Shown here: positions 11,106-22,382 of the stretch, in pieces | How positions within the stretch are numbered: position 1 is the first letter of the stretch | How the letters are laid out: each line of letters opens with the position of its first letter | Source: Ischnura elegans | Lineage: Eukaryota; Arthropoda; Insecta; Odonata; Coenagrionidae | NCBI RefSeq assembly: GCF_921293095.1 | Contig: NW_025791658.1 | Location: 6,820,001 to 6,884,000 of the forward strand | Direction of reading: 5' to 3' | DNA: 64,000 bases | The notes under the pieces: model-generated | What the model was told of the DNA's origin: nothing | Databases searched by the model: none | Seen by the model: the letters and a program-made list of their open reading frames with translations, nothing else | Translations under genes and position numbers: made by a program

Positions 11106-11486
11106 CTATACCATCTCTCCGAACTGACGGCGGCTGGGTGGAAAATAGAAACTAGCCAATGAGAAGCGCTGCCCCTTCCACCTCTCCGTTCCCCTTCATC
11201 CCCTTCCCTTTTCCCCTCCGCTCTCCTCCATCCGGTCGACCGGCGTTGCCAGCCTTGGGAATAACGGTACTTTCGGGGGCGGCAGAACGAGCGCCAAAGC
11301 GATCTCCAAAGATTCGGCTAGGTAACACTGCTACCTGGAGAGCGATGTGCACTGCACGGAGGTCGGAGAGAGACTGCGGGCTCTTAAACACTTTCTCCTG
11401 TCGCTCTCCTGTGATTGGCTAGAAGAGTGGGTGGGTTGCGAGCACGCTCAAGATCAGTCGCCGTCAGTTCGGAAAAATGGTATAGC
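11106..11486. mobile_element. TIR element inserted in gag
   Basis: About 28-bp imperfect terminal inverted repeats with core CCGAACTGACGGCG occur at 11106-11133 and 11459-11486. The gag coding sequence stops matching at this block and resumes on the other side, so the element interrupts gag. The inner part is GC-rich (11160-11420) without transposase. A TA duplication is possible (TATACCAT edge) but ambiguous, because the ends are themselves palindromic. Confidence 0.6.
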
Positions 11487-11523
11487 TAAGACCTTCATCA
11501 AGTAAACGTACGTTTCGTAGGCT

Positions 11524-12324
11524 TCATTTCGTAGGTTTCTTCTTTCGACTGAGTCTCATATGTACCTCCGCTTGGTCGTCCGACGAAGGGAAGCTGTAAC
11601 GCAGCTTCCTCTTGAAAGCTTCCCACGAGTACACTTCTTCCGCAACGCTATTCAACCACGTCGCCGCGGCGCCTCGTAACTTGTGCACAGCTTGCGTTAA
11701 CACCACCGAGTCCTCCCACGCGTATGCGAGTGTAACACTTTCAACTCGCCTAATCCATTGTTCAGCCGTAAATCCTATTGATAGGGAAGGATCGAACTCT
11801 GTTAGTAGCCTCCCTGCTGCCCAATGGAAGTGTTCCCCGCTAACGCAGCTCTTCCCGCCAACATTTCCCTTTCTCGTTCCAGCAGCCTCCGTTCCCGGTC
11901 CAAAATGTCCCGTTCCCTTCTCAATAGCTCTTGTTCGCGCGCCACTTCACTCGACGCTTCGTTGCAAGCCACACTCGTTCCCCCTAGCATAGCCTCACTC
12001 CAACCCCACGGTCATATCTCTTAGCGCTCTAGTCTCGCGCTGACCCTCGTCCTTATCTCCTAGCGTCCTAGCCTCACCCCAACCCCCGTCCGTGTGATCC
12101 ACGCCGCTACCCTCGCTCTCTCGCCACGGAAACATGACTGACTTCAGCGTCACATACAAAAGGGGCCCGCCACTCGCCATCTTACTCCACGGTTCCCGCC
12201 TCGACACTTGCCATCTCTTAGTTTTCAGCACAGACTTCCACACACGTCCATTTTTGGAACAAAACCCCACCGTCACAATCCCATCACTGGATCTCTCGCC
12301 GGGAAAAACACCCGCCCCACGCAC
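11524..12324 (-). pseudogene. gag N-terminal part of the gypsy-like element
   Basis: Three minus frames are separated by frameshifts or stops. 11995-12324 starts the region. 11802-11990 is a charged coiled-coil-like stretch with an RRERDILDRERRLLERERE core. 11524-11706 contains AVHKLRGAAATWLNSVAEE and WEAFKRKLRYSFP, which resemble retrotransposon gag capsid segments. Frame breaks mean no full Gag can be made. Confidence 0.6.
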
Positions 12325-12395
12325 TGGAATCTTGGGGGTGCCGCCGCACTGAAATCACTTGCCTTTTCGGAGAAATATCCAACCGCTGCTTTGTT

Positions 12396-12444
12396 AAAGG
12401 ACCTTGGGTTACTCTCAAATGAACCTCGCTCTCTTTTACTTCTA
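12396..12444 (-). repeat. Remnant of the 5' LTR
   Basis: 49 bp matching 7104-7152 with a few changes. On the minus strand it precedes the gag leader. The rest of the 5' LTR is missing, presumably by truncation. Confidence 0.55.
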
Positions 12445-12871
12445 ATCATAAAATATTCAGTGGCAAAGAAAAGTATTTGCCATTTTAAATACTACTTTGG
12501 GATAATACAGGATAAAAGAAAATTGTTTAAATCACAATCTGTCAAGCAAAGGACCAATTTTTAAAGGGGGCTGAATTCATTCTTCTTCAATTATAGGCCA
12601 GATGAGTGATGTGTATGTATATAAGTATCGTAATTAGTTATATGGATGTCATTTTACTCAGTGATTTTTGTCATTTTATTTCACCATAGCCCCTCCTCGT
12701 CCTCTTTTTTTTCTCGTCGTCTTTATATCTGTTCCTTTCCCTTTGTCATTTATATCGAGACTTTCTGGGTACAAGTCCAAGTCAGGCAGTCGTTTTACCT
12801 CACGGTGCCTGGCTATTTTCATCCATTCAATCGATCGCAAGTGATAGGTGGAGGATTCTTAGATTACATGT
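12445..12871. other. Unassigned stretch upstream of the zinc-finger pseudogene
   Basis: AT-rich with pyrimidine-rich patches (about 12690-12740). No gene or element was recognised. It could contain the leader of the adjacent zinc-finger locus. Confidence 0.35.
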
Positions 12872-13306
12872 TTGACTGATGAAATTTTAAATTCTTTTCT
12901 AGTGGTCCCGGCTGCGGAAGAAATGCCCATTCCAAAACAATCACCTTTATGTCTGCTTGCCGACGGAAGTGTAAAGAATCATTCAATTAATGAATGCATT
13001 GGTCCCGCAGCTTTGATGACACCAATTGATCACAATACTGGACCGTCCCATGGTGGGATAGGAAGAAATCTGATTGATATAGACATGGAAAAGGGTGGTG
13101 TTCTTGATACTAATAAGATAACATATTTCTCAATTCCTAATGATAGGCAGTGTAATTCTAAATACATTGAACCACTTAAAAGCAGCGGGGGCGGAGCCAC
13201 AGTGAATGTTGTTGGGGGTAGAGGTGGTTGTGATGAACCAAATACCACGGATAATCTTAGATTTATCAGAATCAGTGGAAAGACAGAGGTGGCTGTGAGA
13301 CTGTAA
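12872..13306 (+). pseudogene. N-terminal part of a zinc-finger locus (no recognised domain)
   Basis: A 144-codon open frame rich in Asn, Gly, Ser and Ile, with no zinc finger and no ZAD or KRAB signature that I can see. It ends at TAA overlapping the ATG of the next frame (TAATG at 13304-13308). The next frame runs on into zinc fingers, so this is probably the linker region of the same gene after a frameshift. It could also be the tail of an unrelated exon. Function unknown. Confidence 0.4.
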
Positions 13307-14327
13307 TGGGAGACAAAGGTGTACGTAATTTTGAAGTTGTTGCAGAATCATCAATCAGAGATGTGTTTCTCGATTCCCATCCGTCAAGCGGAAACGGCAA
13401 TTCGTGCGGGTCTACCACCTCCAAGACTTTAAGTGGGCTGAAGACGGAAAGACTGGAGCCGAGGCGAAAAGGATATGGGCTTCTCAAGGAAATCAGAGGA
13501 GGAAATGAGGATAAGAAACATATGAGGGGAGTGACGAGAGGTTTCTCTGTAGAAGAGAAATCGAATTCACAAAGTTTATCTTCAAAGTCATCTTGCATTG
13601 GAAACCTGCACAATCACGTGGCTGTGAGACAGAAAGAGAAACCATATTCAAGAAGCGTGTGCACTATGTCCTTCCCTCAGAAAGAGGACCTCAGCAAACG
13701 AAATCGTGTACACGTGGGAGAGAAACCGTATTCATGCAAGGAATGTGACAAGTCTTTCTCTCAAAAAAGCAACTCATTAAGGCATATGGGCACACACTCG
13801 TTGGAGAAACCTTTTGAATGTAACACTTGTTGTAAGCCTTTCACTCAGAAATGTAGTTTCAAGAGCCACATGCGAATGCACACGGGAGAGAAGCCGTGTA
13901 TCTGCAATATACGTGCAGCAAGTCATTCACTCACAAGAGGGTTCTCGATTATCACATTGTTACGCACACAGGAGAAAAACTATATCCATGCAATGAATGT
14001 GAAAAGTCTTTTTCGACAAAGAGAAGCTTAGTTGTGCATATGCGTTCGCACTCGGGAGAGAAACCATATGCATGCGATCAATGTGAAAAGTCTTTCTCAA
14101 CAAGAAGCCACTTGAATAGACATGTACGTGCACACATGGGAGTGAAACCGTATGCATGCAATGAATGTGAAAAGCCTTTTTCGACAAAGAGCCAATTAGT
14201 TATGCACATAAGAACGCACACGGCAGAGAAACCATATTCGTGCAACAAGTGTGAAAAGTCTTTCGCGAGGAAGTGGCAATTCGTGACACATTTACGTAGA
14301 CACATTGGAGAGAAACATCATTCATGA
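13306..14327 (+). pseudogene. C2H2 zinc-finger array, first block
   Basis: Starts in frame 13306-14031 with a Ser-rich region, then fingers from about 13620 (one degenerate, then CKECDKSFSQ...H..H and CNTCCKPFTQ...H..H) joined by TGEKP-type linkers. At about 13905 a frameshift moves coding to frame 13896-14327, where four more fingers follow (CNECEKSF, CDQCEKSF, CNECEKPF, CNKCEKSF). C2H2 arrays typically bind DNA in the nucleus. The frameshift and the TGA at 14325-14327 make this a pseudogene as read. Confidence 0.8.
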
Positions 14328-14873
14328 TGCGAATGCAAAAAGTCTTTCTCGATTAAGACTGAATTAAACAGACATAAATGTATGCGCAAGGGAGAGAAAT
14401 CTTTTGAGTTTAGCATTTGTTGTAAGTCTTACTCTCATAAATCTTACCTCAAGATCCACGTGCGAAAACACACGGGAAAGAAGACTTATGTGTGAAACGT
14501 GTGCAGCAAGACCTTTACTCGGAAGGGCGGCCTTGTTTTCCACATGAGAACACACACGGGAGAAAGGCCTTTTTCATGCAACGAGTGTGGAAAGCCATTC
14601 AGTCGGAAGGACAGTCTTATTTTCCACATACGAAATCACACGGGGGAAAAGCCTTATACCTGCAACATGTGCAGCAAGTCCTTTGCTCGGAAGGATAGCC
14701 TTGTTTTCCACGTGCGAAAACACTCGGGTGAAAGACCTTTCACATGCAGGATCTGCAAAAAATCTTTCACTGAGAGGTATACACTCGAGAGACACATTCG
14801 AATACACACGGAAGGGAAACCTTTTTTCCGGCAGAATCTTCAAAAATCTGTCAATCAGAGTTGTTATCTCTAG
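14328..14873 (+). pseudogene. C2H2 zinc-finger array, second block
   Basis: Continues in the same frame after TGA 14325-14327. Two degenerate fingers (CECKKSF; one with a Phe at the first Cys position) are followed by a second in-frame TGA at 14493-14495. Four good fingers then follow (NVCSKTF, CNECGKPF, CNMCSKSF, CRICKKSF) with HTGE linkers. Both TGA codons stand where the first zinc-binding Cys should be. The frame ends at a TAG near 14873, just before an inserted element. Confidence 0.8.
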
Positions 14874-14882
14874 AGCCACACA

Positions 14883-15507
14883 AAGGGTTCCCACTCGACC
14901 GTGAAAACCTTAAAAAACCGTGAATAAGCCATGGATTTTGTCTACCGTGAGAGAAAAAACCTGGAAATACCGGTGAATTTCGTCAAAAAAACCCTTCAAA
15001 ATATCTCAAACTTGATTGTAGATCTACGACTGACGGATCGAAAGAAAATCTATACGTCGATCAATAATTCAAGGTCAGTCACTCGCAGGCACTGTCCACG
15101 CATTTATTGGCAAACGTATATTCGAAGTGCAATTATTGGTCCAATGCCATGACGATACGCAGACCTTAACCCTGTGATTGGAAGACAAGTGACCAAAGTG
15201 TTCATTAATCCTGTCGAAAAAATCACTTCCCTGTCACCCTCCATTTCCTCGCACACAACCTTTACCCGGCTCTAAATTTTAGTAACGATTGGCGACGTCA
15301 TAAGAGCACTTTCATTGCTACTTTTTTATTCCAGGCGTTTATCGCGTTTGCTAAATTTTAAGTCAACGTGCGGCCGGTCATTGTTACGTGATCAATATTT
15401 CTTCCTAAAATGGCTTATCAAAATACCGCGAATTTGGCAAAATATGACCGTGGAAACCTGGAAAAAAATACCGGGAATTTTATAATTTAGTTAGAGTGGG
15501 AACCCTG
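14883..15507. mobile_element. Non-autonomous TIR element (hAT-like ends) inside the zinc-finger array
   Basis: Terminal inverted repeats AGGGTTCCCACTC at 14884-14896 and GAGTGGGAACCCT at 15494-15506 (CAGGG-type on the right). Subterminal copies of an ACCGTGAA / ACCTGGAAA-type motif occur at both ends. No transposase. Zinc-finger sequence breaks off at the left end (first His of a finger) and resumes at the right end. A clean 8-bp target duplication was not found, so the superfamily is inferred from the ends alone. Confidence 0.65.
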
Positions 15508-15960
15508 TACATGCCAACGCACACCCGAGAGGATTGTTATATCTGGAACGTGTGCAGCGAGTCCGTCGCTCACAAGAGCACCCTCGATTATCTCATGCTT
15601 ACACACAAAGGAGAAAAAAAATGTACATTTAACGAGTGTGAACAGTCTTTCCTGAGGAGGAGGGTCTTAGCGGCACATCACATGCGTACCAACACAGGAA
15701 AGAAGACATAATCATGCAACGAATGCGAAATGACTTTCTCTACAAAGGGCGTCTTAGTCAGTCATATCCGTATGCACACGTGGGACAAACCCTGTTCGTG
15801 CGAAGAATTTGATAGTCCTTCTCTGCTAAGGGCATCTTTAGTGTAGACATATGCAGCTACACCTGAGAGGTGCCTTATTTCAGCAACGTCTGCGACAAGT
15901 CTTTTCGCTCATTAGTGTGCCCTAGTAATACATTCGTACACACAGGGTATCCAACCCTCA
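15508..15960 (+). pseudogene. C2H2 zinc-finger array, third block (degenerate)
   Basis: Resumes the finger interrupted by the preceding element (second His in MPTHT). It then has WNVCSESV, FNECEQSF and, after a TAA near 15710, CNECEMTF...HIRMH. Later fingers lose Cys and His residues and gain stops. Decay increases rightward. No function is expected. Confidence 0.65.
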
Positions 15961-16575
15961 ACCATTGACGTGCAATTCTCGTTACACTACCAGTGACGTG
16001 CGGTCTGGGAGAGCGCAATAAAACAAAAATTCGTAAAACGTTGCAAAGTCATTTGTAATGCTTAGTTTAATGTTTCTTTGACTTCTCAACTGTTATAAAA
16101 CTTATATTTAATATTATGCATTACCAATATGAACCCAACTTTTCAGCAAAAATTGTTATTTGAAACAGGATCAAAACTGATATAAAAACAATTGAGTTAT
16201 TATTATCGTATTTTTATTTAAAAAGTACTTAATTATCCACGTCATGAAACTAAAAATGCTTCCTTACAAAGCATTAATTATTATTATCCATGAAATATCA
16301 CAAGGAATTTGTTTTTAACAACTTTTTGAATTACTTCCACCAGCATTACGTTTGTTGGTTTTTCCAATTTAGTGACGTGAGGTCTCACAGACCACTGATA
16401 AAATTCAGTCGTAACTTTTCAGAAATAAATAATGGGAACGTTAAATTTTAAGAGTGCCATGGCCTTATTATACAAAATTATGGCGCTTACCAGGATTATA
16501 GATATTTTAAAATAGCAATTTTGAAAATATTCATAATTTTAGAAACGCAGCGGTCTCTCAGACGTCACGGGTTAA
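15952..16575. mobile_element. Possible piggyBac-like non-autonomous element
   Basis: Zinc-finger remnants lie on both sides (to 15960 and from 16650). The right edge reads GACGTCACGGG followed by TTAA (16572-16575). The motif GTGACGTGNGGTCT recurs near the left end (about 15992), in the middle (about 16373) and inverted at the right end (16549-16571), like subterminal repeats. The left TTAA is not intact. No transposase was seen. Assignment is tentative. Confidence 0.35.
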
Positions 16576-16649
16576 GGGCTAAGCACCATCAATTTAACAT
16601 ATAAATAAGAGCCAACTTATTTATCTATAGTCTACATCAAGTACATTGC

Positions 16650-16800
16650 TGCAAGGAACAGCCTTGACTACCACATGTGCACACGCATAGTGGAGAGACG
16701 TAATTCATGCTGAGTTTCACTATGCCTTTCACTGTTGGTTCTAACCGCAACTACCTCAAGCCCTTACGAGTGAGAGACACTCTTCATGTAAATAATGTTT
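16650..16800 (+). pseudogene. C2H2 zinc-finger scrap
   Basis: About one finger: LDYHMCTRIVERRNSC matches the His-His end and linker of the C2H2 fingers upstream, followed by a TGA. It shows that the zinc-finger locus once extended at least this far. Confidence 0.45.
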
Positions 16801-17640
16801 TGATGCTTTCTCTCATGATCAGATGGATCACGTTTGAGTATGGGACATGCTTGCTCGTATAACTCATATAAATGCTGCAAATATTCTAATACAACCTCAA
16901 GATGATCTGTACTGAGGAGCCCAATAGTGAATGCTTGCCTTTAGAAAAGGATACATTCCCAGGCTGGAATAATGGGGACCATAAACACTGCATGCCAATT
17001 GTTCATTGAAGGTATGCCCATAATTTTCAGTCAATGGTGTTTCTCTCAAAATCCATTCTCAATTGTCATATCCTAAAGGGTTCTGAGTTTTTTTTAAATT
17101 AACCATGACTGCTTGCAGTATACTTTGTTAAATGAACAAAATTTTGACATCTTGTTGGGGAAAAAATGTATTATTTGTGCGTAATAATAGGTATGAGACT
17201 GAGTTTGCCAATTAATAATTTTATTTTATAACGAGAATAATACTAAAATCCAAATATTTGAAAATAAAAATAGGTAAGGACCAAATATGATGTGAACATA
17301 CATTTTCGATTTTATGATTGATAGGTTTAGATGGATATATATTGATAGTGAAAATAAGTCGCGTCGAAATTTTTGTTTATTCGATTTTTTTCTTTTTGTG
17401 CCTGGTTTTAATGATATTTAGTCTAAGAATTTATTAACCTTTTCATTTAGACATATTTCACTCACTTGGTAGGGGTAGTTCTTTTCGTCAGTTCAATTAC
17501 CAACTGACATCTTGAATATTTTTGGCAAAACATTTTGTTGCCTTTCATGAGATAAATTTTGTTGCGTATGTTCCTGATTAAAGACAAACATACTTTTTGG
17601 GATAATAAATCCCCTTTAGTGCATGTCTAGTTTAAAGGGC
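16801..17640. other. AT-rich stretch without recognised features
   Basis: No coding or repeat signal was supported. It separates the zinc-finger pseudogene from the LINE at 17.7 kb. Confidence 0.4.
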
Positions 17641-17649
17641 ATTATGAGT

Positions 17650-19430
17650 TAAAGCCTTTCCCTGGGATACATCCTTCGCGGTGGAAAGGTTTGCGAGTTC
17701 TTTTAACCCCTAGAGCTGCACTGGCGGGATTAATTCTAAATTATTGCCGGTAGGGCCACCCATGCCAGATAGGTCGAAGGGTAGGAGCCAGACGAAAGGT
17801 AGTCCATGTGATGGTGTCACGTGAATAACACTGTTGGAATGGAAGTGGGAAACCCTACTAACTATCTCTTCCCTGAAAACATGGAGTACAACCAAATGAG
17901 CCTCGGAATCTCATCAGGCACGGCAGCGAGGTCGGAAAGGTCCTCGGGGTCGTTAACATGCGAAATCCTTTCAGAGACTTATCATCATTAACATCAGCAG
18001 CAGCATCAATGAAGAGAGAAGAAAAGAAGACCAAGAAGAGGACGGAGAAGAAGAAGTCGGCTATAAATGTTGGGGCGTGGAATGTGAGGACTATGATGAG
18101 GGCGGGGAGGTTAGAAAATATCAAAAGGAAAATGGATAACGGAAGGATCTTAGGATTATGCGAGGTGAGGTGGAGGGATAGGGGGGACTATTGGAGTGAT
18201 GGATATAGGGTCATATATAGTGGTGGAGGGAAAGCCAAAGAGGGGTAGCTTTAGTATTAAACGGGAAAATGGGTAAGCGGTAGGATTCTGGTGGTAGAAA
18301 TTGAGGCGCGGCCCACCAACCTTGTGGTGGTCCAAGTTTCCATGCCAACCAGCAATCATAGGGAAGAAGAAGTGGATGAGGGGTATGAACAGCTCGAGGA
18401 AATAACTGGAGACACACCGGTTGAGAAAAATCTGGTAGTGATGGGGGACATGAACGCTTCAGTCGGGGAAGGGAGGGATGGAAACGAAATAGGAGAATTT
18501 GGATTAGGAAGTCGGAACGACAGGGGTGAGAAAGCAGCAGAATTTTGCAAGAGAAACAAGTTATTCATCCCAAACACGTGGTTCAAACATCATAAAGGGC
18601 GTAGGTACACATGGAAAAGTCCAGGGGATATAGGGAAATTTTAAATAGACTACATTATGGCAAGACAGAGCTTTAGGAATAATGCGAAAAACTCGCGCAG
18701 CTTCCCAGCAGCAGATGCGGATTCATACCACAACCTAGTACTTATGAAATGCAACGTAAGATTCAAAAGGCTCATGAAAGGCAGGAGGGTGAGGAAATGG
18801 AATGTAGAAGCCCTGAAGGGGAGTACGAGGAGAGAATATCAGGGACTAGTGGACATTAGTATACGGGAGATTGAAAGTACGGAGACTGTTGAGGAAAGAT
18901 GGGACAAAATTAAAACGGGAATATTCAAAGCAGCTGAGAAACCAATTGGATACGTTGACAGTAGAAGGATAAAGAAGCCGTGGATAACGGAGAACATGAT
19001 GAGGGTAATGGAGGAGAGGAGGAATTGGAAGGACGTGTACACAGAGCAGGGCAAAAGAAAGTATAGAGAATTGAATAATAGATTACGGTGTGAAACTAAG
19101 AGAGCAAGGGAGGCTTGGTGGAAAAGACAGCGTGAGGAAATGGAAAAGTTTTTGAAGGAAGGAGAGGTAGGCGCGTTATATGGCAAAGTTAAGTCGCTAT
19201 CGGGCGGCAAAAGAGGGCAAGCCATGCCTAAAATTAAGACAAAAGATGGAAGGATGCTAACCGAGCGAGAAGAGGTACTGAGTAGATGGAATGAATACGT
19301 GGAGGATCTGTATGAAGGAAGGAACAGACGGGAGAGATTTACTTTGGAGGATGAAAGTGAAGTGGAGGAGGATAATCTTGGGCCGGGGATATTAGATTCG
19401 GAAATAGAGAGAGCACATCGTGATCTGAAT
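17650..19430 (+). pseudogene. LINE with AP-type endonuclease, RT deleted
   Basis: GC-rich leader to about 17957, then an apurinic-type endonuclease: GAWNVRTM, LGLCEVRW and DGYRVIYSGG (17958-18248), then LVVMGDMNASVGEG and KGRRYTWKSPGD (18291-18644), then DADSYHNLVLMK (18657 onward), where the catalytic SDH appears as SYH. After this comes the linker before RT (KPWITENMM, ERRNWKDVY, RELNNRLRCETKRAREAWW). Coding stops matching at about 19425, before any RT motif. Two frame breaks occur (about 18250 and 18645). It resembles the LINE class often mis-annotated as craniofacial development protein 2-like. Confidence 0.75.
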
Positions 19431-20135
19431 TTGAGCTTTCTCCCATCCTGTCTCATCTAACACTCCTCTGCCCGAGTTGGCAATCCTCCTCCTTACTCTC
19501 ATTGCACTTCATAGCATCTGTCTAGTACCTCCCTTCCACCCACACAGTCAGCACAGTGCACTTAGCACATAGACTAACAATGCACTGTAAACATCAGGAT
19601 AAACATTTGGGGGCTTCACGCGAAGTCATTCGGAGATTTATCCGGACACCATGAACGCCGTTGACATGTAGACCCAAGTAGTTTTAAGCCCCTAGTTTCA
19701 GTGTCTCGACAGTTTTGGGGATTTTTTTGTTCTTTAAAGATTTATATATACTTTATTTTTATTTAGAGGAAGCGAGCAAAGCACGTTCTCACTGCAAGTC
19801 TATATTTCAATTCCTTTTTCCCTTACGTGTGTGGGCGTTTTCCTGCAGTGGTTTTTTTCCAATAAGGACGACAGTCAGTATCCTTAGGTTTTTCCCACGT
19901 TCACTCACATGTTTTTACACTTGGTCAATGGTAACTTTGTCAACTTATAATTTTATATGTTGATTGAAAATGGAACTTATGTTTATTTCTTTGGTAATTT
20001 TTCTGCATTTAATTTCACGAGCAACTTGACAATGTTTTTAACTGCATATATTTCATATATGACGAGGGGTTAGATGGAAGATGAGACTTTCTGGTCCCAT
20101 TCTCGCCCAATAAAGACGCTTATTATTATCATTTG
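19431..20135 (+). repeat. 3' end of the endonuclease LINE
   Basis: GC-rich then AT-rich non-coding sequence ending in CTCGCCCAATAAAGACGC and a TTATTATTATCAT tail at about 20107-20134, as in a LINE 3' terminus with an AATAAA signal. It directly follows the truncated coding part, implying an internal deletion that removed RT. Confidence 0.55.
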
Positions 20136-20319
20136 AGTTTATGCACTTTCTCAGCTGATTAAAACCAGCTGGAAATATTCACCTATCCCAAGGTCAATTT
20201 AGGATTAGGCTCGGATGCTAAGGAAGAGAATTCACCCTATCCTACACTGTCCGATCATGCCCGACCCAGGAATCTTCTCACGATCTGGCAGGTCTGTAGT
20301 AAAACAGCTTTTTGGCCGA

Positions 20320-21050
20320 GGTTAATCAGTTGTTTTTTTAATTCCCAGGTCTTCGACTTCTTTTTTGAATCTTTGAGACAAGACTCCCTCCGCAGAGATT
20401 TTCAGTGGGTGTATGCTGACGTCTTTCAACTTCCAAATATTTTTTATTTCACCGGCCAAATTCTGATATTTTTGTATTTTCTCTCTTTCCGTAGACTCAA
20501 CATTGTGATTTAGTGGCACTGCTACATCAACTATGTTTGCTCTTTGCTGTAATTTGTGGATCAATAAAATATCAGGTCTATTGTAATCTATGGTTTTATC
20601 TGTAAGTATCGGTCTATCCCAGTATAAAATGTGTGTATCTGTCTCTAGTACGGCGGGTGGATGGTATTTGTAATATGGTGGAGTATTTTTTTAAAGTCCA
20701 TAGGTAGTTGCTAAGTTTTGGTGGATAATTTTGGCCTACTGGTTGTGCCTATTGAGATAGTCATTACCAGCAAGAGCTGAGCACCCCGAAGTTATGTGTT
20801 CAATGGATTCACCCGTTTTCCCACATTTTCTACATTTATCTGCAATTTCAAGTTTTAATATATTTTTTTCATAGTTGTGAGTTTGTATAACTCTGTCTTG
20901 AATTGCCATCACAAGCCCTTCAGTCTCCGGGTATAAATAGCCATCTTGGAGCCATTTCAGAGAGGCGTTTCTGTCAACCCAATCCTCCTGTATGACTACT
21001 GGGAACTTTCCATGCAAGATTCTAGACTTCCATTCCCGCTTTTGTTGGTT
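20320..21050 (-). pseudogene. R2-like LINE C-terminal remnant (zinc knuckle and restriction-like endonuclease)
   Basis: Two minus frames. 20736-21017 contains CRKCGKTGESIEHITSGC, a CCHC knuckle of the kind that follows RT in R2-group LINEs, then AGNDYLNRHNQ. 20322-20564 contains IHKLQQRANIVDVAVPLNHN, the acidic part of a PD-(D/E)XK restriction-like endonuclease, with an upstream RPDI-like stretch just outside the frame. RT itself is absent (5' truncation near a TTA microsatellite). A related remnant lies at 56480-57060. Confidence 0.7.
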
Positions 21051-21055
21051 TAGGT

Positions 21056-21079
21056 CTTATTATTATTATTATTATTATT
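21056..21079. repeat. (TTA)n microsatellite
   Basis: About eight TTA/ATT units at the 5' border of the R2-like remnant. Confidence 0.85.
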
Positions 21080-22382
21080 ACACCGGAAAGTAATACACTT
21101 TTGACGACAGTAAGTGATGCCATCATATTCTGTTTTGTTTCCATAGAGACCGAGATGTTTGTATATGTATCTAAATAAGGGGACTGTGAAATTTTAGGGC
21201 TCTGCTTAGTGAGACGTAATGAATTAATAATATAAACTTAGAGATTTTCTGGTTAATCTATCTCCACACACATAAATATTTCAAGTATGCAGCCAATGCG
21301 GGAAAAAATTCCGCCATTTAATGCTGGCGCATGTGTGCCAGGGAGTGATGTAATATTATCTCTCCTTTCAAATTCCAATTCCCATTGAAGTTGTGGGGGA
21401 TATTATCACTCGAGCCATTTTTCATATTGTCTTACGCAATCGGATAACGAGTTTTGAGTGTTATTGACCCGGTCCTCACCCAGCTAACGCCTATTCTTTT
21501 ATGCGTTATGTTTCATCTGATAAAGCCGTCATTTTTTGCTTCACAACTGGAGTTTTTCCCTGTACATCGCCTAAATTATTCCCTAAAATTTCTATGGATT
21601 CCAGTCCTGAATTTTATTTACGTAACAGTTTTCCTACGCAACAGTAGCAGGCAGGATAAACGTTCGTTCGGATCAAAAGAGTTAACAAAAGAATAAACGA
21701 AGTTATGCGGAGCTTCACAGTGGGCTCACGATGTGGCTTAGACATGCACGTCTATAAAGAACAAAACAATGTTTTAACGCGTAATTTTAGTTTTTTATTC
21801 GTTTTCTTGAAGTCTTATGGGGATTTCCGTGTGGTCAATTTGTTTTATATCACTGCCGTTTCAACGGACGTTCCGTCCACCACATTAACGGTGAAGCTAT
21901 CAAGGAATCGTCGCCATTCACCCTGATGACGATGGACGATCGTTGCAATCCGTTAGGTGTGATCAAATACCTTTGTTGAACCTGACCCCATGTTTATAAC
22001 ACCTTGCCACATTAGGGAAATACCGTGGAAATAAAATTGAAGACTGGAATCCGTTGAACTGTGAGGATGAGCGAAACACCGGTGGTGTACCACGAATTAA
22101 CCCATTATAACCCACTTTGTTTCTCCTGAGCAACATCAGAAATGTATACATTTTTATCTTTTCTTGGGTTACATCTAAACTAAGTATGATTTTGTGGTGT
22201 AAATATTAATGATGAAATATTTAGCTACCACGGCAATTATGATTGAGTGCAAAAGTTTCAAGTTTTTTAGAGGATGAAACTTGATATTTGATTTCTCCTA
22301 GGAGCAGCTCTGAGTTAGAAAGGGTTAAACCAGTGAAAAGTCCGACAAGACTTCGCAATAATAATAATACTCTAAGAAAGAA
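21080..22382 (-). other. Presumed 3' untranslated and downstream region of the XKR gene
   Basis: Follows the stop codon of the XKR gene on the minus strand. AATAAA-like signals on that strand occur near 21795 and 21610, but none can be proven. No other gene is recognised, and small plus frames here have no motifs. Confidence 0.35.

Larger units (their letters stand above)
7104..12444 (-). mobile_element. Broken Ty3/gypsy-like LTR retroelement
   Basis: On the minus strand the order is gag, zinc knuckles, protease, reverse transcriptase, RNase H, integrase, which is the Ty3/gypsy order. A 49-bp direct repeat (AAAGGACCTTGGGTTACTCTC core) lies at both ends (7104-7152 and 12396-12444) and probably marks the same part of the two LTRs. 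The coding region carries stops, frameshifts, a deletion near the integrase zinc site and an inserted TIR element, so it cannot be autonomous. No env-like frame was seen. Confidence 0.85.

Noticed and set aside
14325-14495. Selenocysteine-containing zinc-finger protein
   Set aside because: A frameshift near 13905, other stops and inserted elements show a pseudogene; no SECIS element could be identified by eye.
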